Source: Citrobacter europaeus
GTDB lineage: Bacteria > Pseudomonadota > Gammaproteobacteria > Enterobacterales > Enterobacteriaceae
Direction of reading: 5' to 3'
Length of the DNA stretch: 64,000 bases
NCBI GenBank assembly: GCA_020099315.1
Contig: CP083650.1
Location: 1,240,001 to 1,304,000 of the forward strand
A program made the translations under genes and the position numbers. The notes under the pieces were generated by a model, which worked only from the letters and a program-made list of their open reading frames with translations, searched no databases and had not been told where the DNA came from. Shown piece after piece: positions 61,897 to 64,000 of this stretch; within the stretch, counting starts at the first letter, position 1; each line of letters starts with the position of its first letter.

Positions 61897-64000
61897 GTAA
61901 TGAACCGGGAATTCTGAACAGACGTTCATTTTTGAAAGGCTTAATTGCCCTTGGAACAGTGGCTGCCCTGCCAGGGGGATTGCTGACTTCACGCTGCGCA
62001 TTGGCGCAACCGCCCATTCCGTTTAACCCCAAAACCTACAAAATTTCTCGCAACGCCTGTCCGCGTAACTGCTATGACACCTGTAGCCTGAAAACCTGGG
62101 TCAAGGATGACGTTATCACCTTTGTGGAAGGCGCGCCTGAGTCAACGTTTACGCACGGAACACCGTGTGTAAAAGGTCTGACTTATCCTCGCCGGGTATA
62201 TAGCCCGGATCGCATTAAATATCCGATGATTCAGGATGTTCGTGGCAGCGGTAACTGGCGTCGTATCTCCTGGGACGAAGCAATGCAGCGCATTGCAACC
62301 AAGATGCTGGAGATCAAAAAGAAAGACGGCTCAATGCTTGGGCTGGCGCTGTCAAAATACTCAGGCAATCTTGGGGTGATGGGCTATGCCGTTGAAGGGA
62401 TGATGTCTTCGCTGGGTTACACCACCCGTTTTGCCGGGACGCCTTGCTGGCCAGCGGGTATCGATGCCCAGAACTACGACATGGGCGACATGTGGTGTAA
62501 CGACCCGGAAGATTTTGTTAAAGCAAAATACATCATCATCTGGGGCGCTAACCCGGCATGGTGCTCTATGCACACCATGAAGTACATCTATCAGGCGCGG
62601 GAGAAAGGCGCAAAAGTGGTCGTTATCGATCCGCTGTTAACGCAAACCGCCGCGAAAGCCGATCTCTATTTACGTGTTCGTCCAGGCTCTGATGGCGCCC
62701 TGGCGCTGGGCATGGCGCGCCACCTGGTGGATAAAGGTTTGGTGGATCAGAATTTCGTCACTCACTATTCCCACGGATACCCGGAATTCGAAGCGTATCT
62801 ACGCAACAGTGTGACCGTAGAGTGGGCTGCTGAAATTTGCGGTCTGTCGGCGGATGTGATTCGCCAGTTGGCGGAAGAGTTTACGGCGGTTAATCCTGCC
62901 ACCGTGTGGATTGGCTACGGCATGCAGCGCCATGTTAACGGCGGCGCTAACGTACGTGCGATCGATGCCTTTGTGGCGATGACCGGCAATATTGGTATTG
63001 AGGGCGGCGGCGCTCGCTACGGCCATCTGCAGACATGGGGCTATAACTACCACGGAATGATGCAAAAGCCTCCTGCAGGTTCTGTCGGTATGAAAGGCGC
63101 TGGTGGTCCGGTGGGCGAGTTTGTTAGCGATAGCGGTGAGAAGAGCGAATACTCCGATCGTGCGCTGAACATCAACCAAACGGCGCAGGGGATCCTCGAC
63201 GCCAGTGAACCACCGGTACGTATGCTGTGGGTGGCCTCTAAAAACCCATTTGCTCAGGATTTCGACCGCAACAAGATGATCAAAGCGTTTGATAAACTGG
63301 AAATGGTGGTTTGTGTCGACCAGTTCTTCAACGAAACCGTCCAGCATGCGGATATCGTGCTGCCCGTCACAACAACTTTTGAGCAATGGGATGTCTCTTC
63401 GTCCTATTGGCACTATTGGTTATCCGTCAACGAACCGGCTATTAAACCGCTGTATGAGTGCAAGAGCGATCCTGAAATAGCGGCGCTGTTGTCCAAAACC
63501 ATCAATAAACTGGAACCCGGTTCATGTACCTTCCCGCAGGAGTTTGATGCTAAACGTTGGTTGGATCAGGAATTCAATGAGGGAATGGGCAAACAGTTCG
63601 GCATAGCGGGCTGGAATGACCTGCTGGAAGGACCCCGCAAAGCAAAAATGGTCAGCAGCGCGGCCTGGTTCGATCGCAAATTCAAAACGCCGTCAGGCAA
63701 GTATGAGTTTAAATCAGAACGCTGCGCGGAAAACGGTCACACGGCTTTGCCTGAATATAAAGCGGGTGCGCAGGGAGCGCTGCCGTTCCACCTGTTTACA
63801 CCTCACCTGCAGTACGGTCTGCACTCGCAGTTTGTCAATCTGGACTGGATGCAGGTTTTTTGGCCAGAACCCTTTGTCTATATCCACCCGCTTGCTGCGC
63901 AGAAAAAGGGCATCACAGAGGGCGCTCACGTCAAAGTTTTCAACGAGGCGGGTCATGTTGAGCTGCGCGCCAAAATCACCACCAACGTGCCGGAAGATTT
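61893..64000 (+). CDS. Tat-exported molybdopterin oxidoreductase, catalytic subunit (DMSO reductase family), 3' end missing
   Basis: 702 codons from ATG at 61893 to the window edge. The twin-arginine signal NRRSFLKG is at 9-16. The [4Fe-4S] ligands are Cys56, Cys60, Cys64 and Cys92 (C-x3-C-x3-C-x27-C, in ACPRNCYDTC and GTPCVKG). Molybdopterin-binding stretches (IIIWGANPAW, VVVIDPLLTQTAAKAD, LRVRPGSDGALALGM) are intact, and the C-terminal cofactor domain begins near FHLFTPH. Cys185 in GTPCWPAG sits near where the Mo ligand is expected, but I cannot align it securely. It acts in anaerobic respiration; the electron acceptor is unknown. B and C subunits would follow outside the window. Confidence 0.9.
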   Translation, partial: MSNEPGILNRRSFLKGLIALGTVAALPGGLLTSRCALAQPPIPFNPKTYKISRNACPRNCYDTCSLKTWVKDDVITFVEGAPESTFTHGTPCVKGLTYPRRVYSPDRIKYPMIQDVRGSGNWRRISWDEAMQRIATKMLEIKKKDGSMLGLALSKYSGNLGVMGYAVEGMMSSLGYTTRFAGTPCWPAGIDAQNYDMGDMWCNDPEDFVKAKYIIIWGANPAWCSMHTMKYIYQAREKGAKVVVIDPLLTQTAAKADLYLRVRPGSDGALALGMARHLVDKGLVDQNFVTHYSHGYPEFEAYLRNSVTVEWAAEICGLSADVIRQLAEEFTAVNPATVWIGYGMQRHVNGGANVRAIDAFVAMTGNIGIEGGGARYGHLQTWGYNYHGMMQKPPAGSVGMKGAGGPVGEFVSDSGEKSEYSDRALNINQTAQGILDASEPPVRMLWVASKNPFAQDFDRNKMIKAFDKLEMVVCVDQFFNETVQHADIVLPVTTTFEQWDVSSSYWHYWLSVNEPAIKPLYECKSDPEIAALLSKTINKLEPGSCTFPQEFDAKRWLDQEFNEGMGKQFGIAGWNDLLEGPRKAKMVSSAAWFDRKFKTPSGKYEFKSERCAENGHTALPEYKAGAQGALPFHLFTPHLQYGLHSQFVNLDWMQVFWPEPFVYIHPLAAQKKGITEGAHVKVFNEAGHVELRAKITTNVPED

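Overview
The window is chromosomal DNA of an enteric gamma-proteobacterium. Most genes match, in order and length, the E. coli pheP to ahpF segment (pheP, mscM, nfsB, ybdF, ybdJ, ybdK, then entD to entH, cstA, ybdD, hcxA, ybdL, ybdM, ybdN, ybdO, dsbG, ahpC, ahpF). An intact ramR-romA-ramA locus, absent from E. coli, lies between ybdF and ybdJ. Together with ybdM/ybdN and a TorD/molybdoenzyme pair after ahpF, this points to Citrobacter or a close relative. The genus is inferred from recalled gene content, not from a search. No tRNA, rRNA, IS, phage or CRISPR was seen.

Layout: (1) 1-6.4 kb, accessory: 5' part of a large ESPR-type autotransporter/adhesin, a LuxR-type regulator, a coiled-coil J-domain protein and a YncE-like lipoprotein with a Fur-box-like promoter. 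(2) 6.5-14.2 kb, mostly core: pheP, mscM, nfsB, ybdF, ramR, romA, ramA, ybdJ, ybdK. RamR keeps its ligand residues and its palindromic operator overlaps a near-consensus promoter. (3) 14.3-26.0 kb, accessory: a GNAT acetyltransferase, then a divergent carbohydrate cluster. It has an FGGY kinase, a ribose-type ABC importer (binding protein, DUF2291 lipoprotein, ATPase, permease), two short-chain dehydrogenases, a SorC-type regulator and a split transketolase. It looks like a complete pathway: import, oxidation to a ketose, phosphorylation, two-carbon transfer. The substrate is not evident. A repeated palindrome built on GAATATATATTC lies upstream of both arms and is the best operator candidate.

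(4) 26.0-44.8 kb: the enterobactin island: entD, fepA, fes, ybdZ, entF, fepC, fepG, fepD, entS, fepB, entC, entE, entB, entA, entH. Fur boxes lie in the three divergent control regions. fepE, found between entF and fepC in E. coli, is missing. (5) 44.9-49.2 kb: a second, complete ESPR autotransporter with a 36-bp tandem-repeat linker, inserted between entH and cstA. (6) 49.7-57.4 kb: cstA-ybdD (pyruvate/peptide uptake), hcxA and ybdL divergent around a MetJ box, ybdN-ybdM and the LysR regulator ybdO. (7) 57.6-61.1 kb: dsbG and ahpCF, separated by a spacer with an OxyR-like site and a strongly folded stretch ending in an intrinsic terminator, a candidate small RNA or leader attenuator. (8) 61.3 kb to the end: a TorD-family chaperone overlapping a Tat-exported molybdoenzyme cut by the window edge.

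The most unusual items are the carbohydrate cluster with its repeated operator, the structured RNA upstream of ahpC, and the two adhesin loci.
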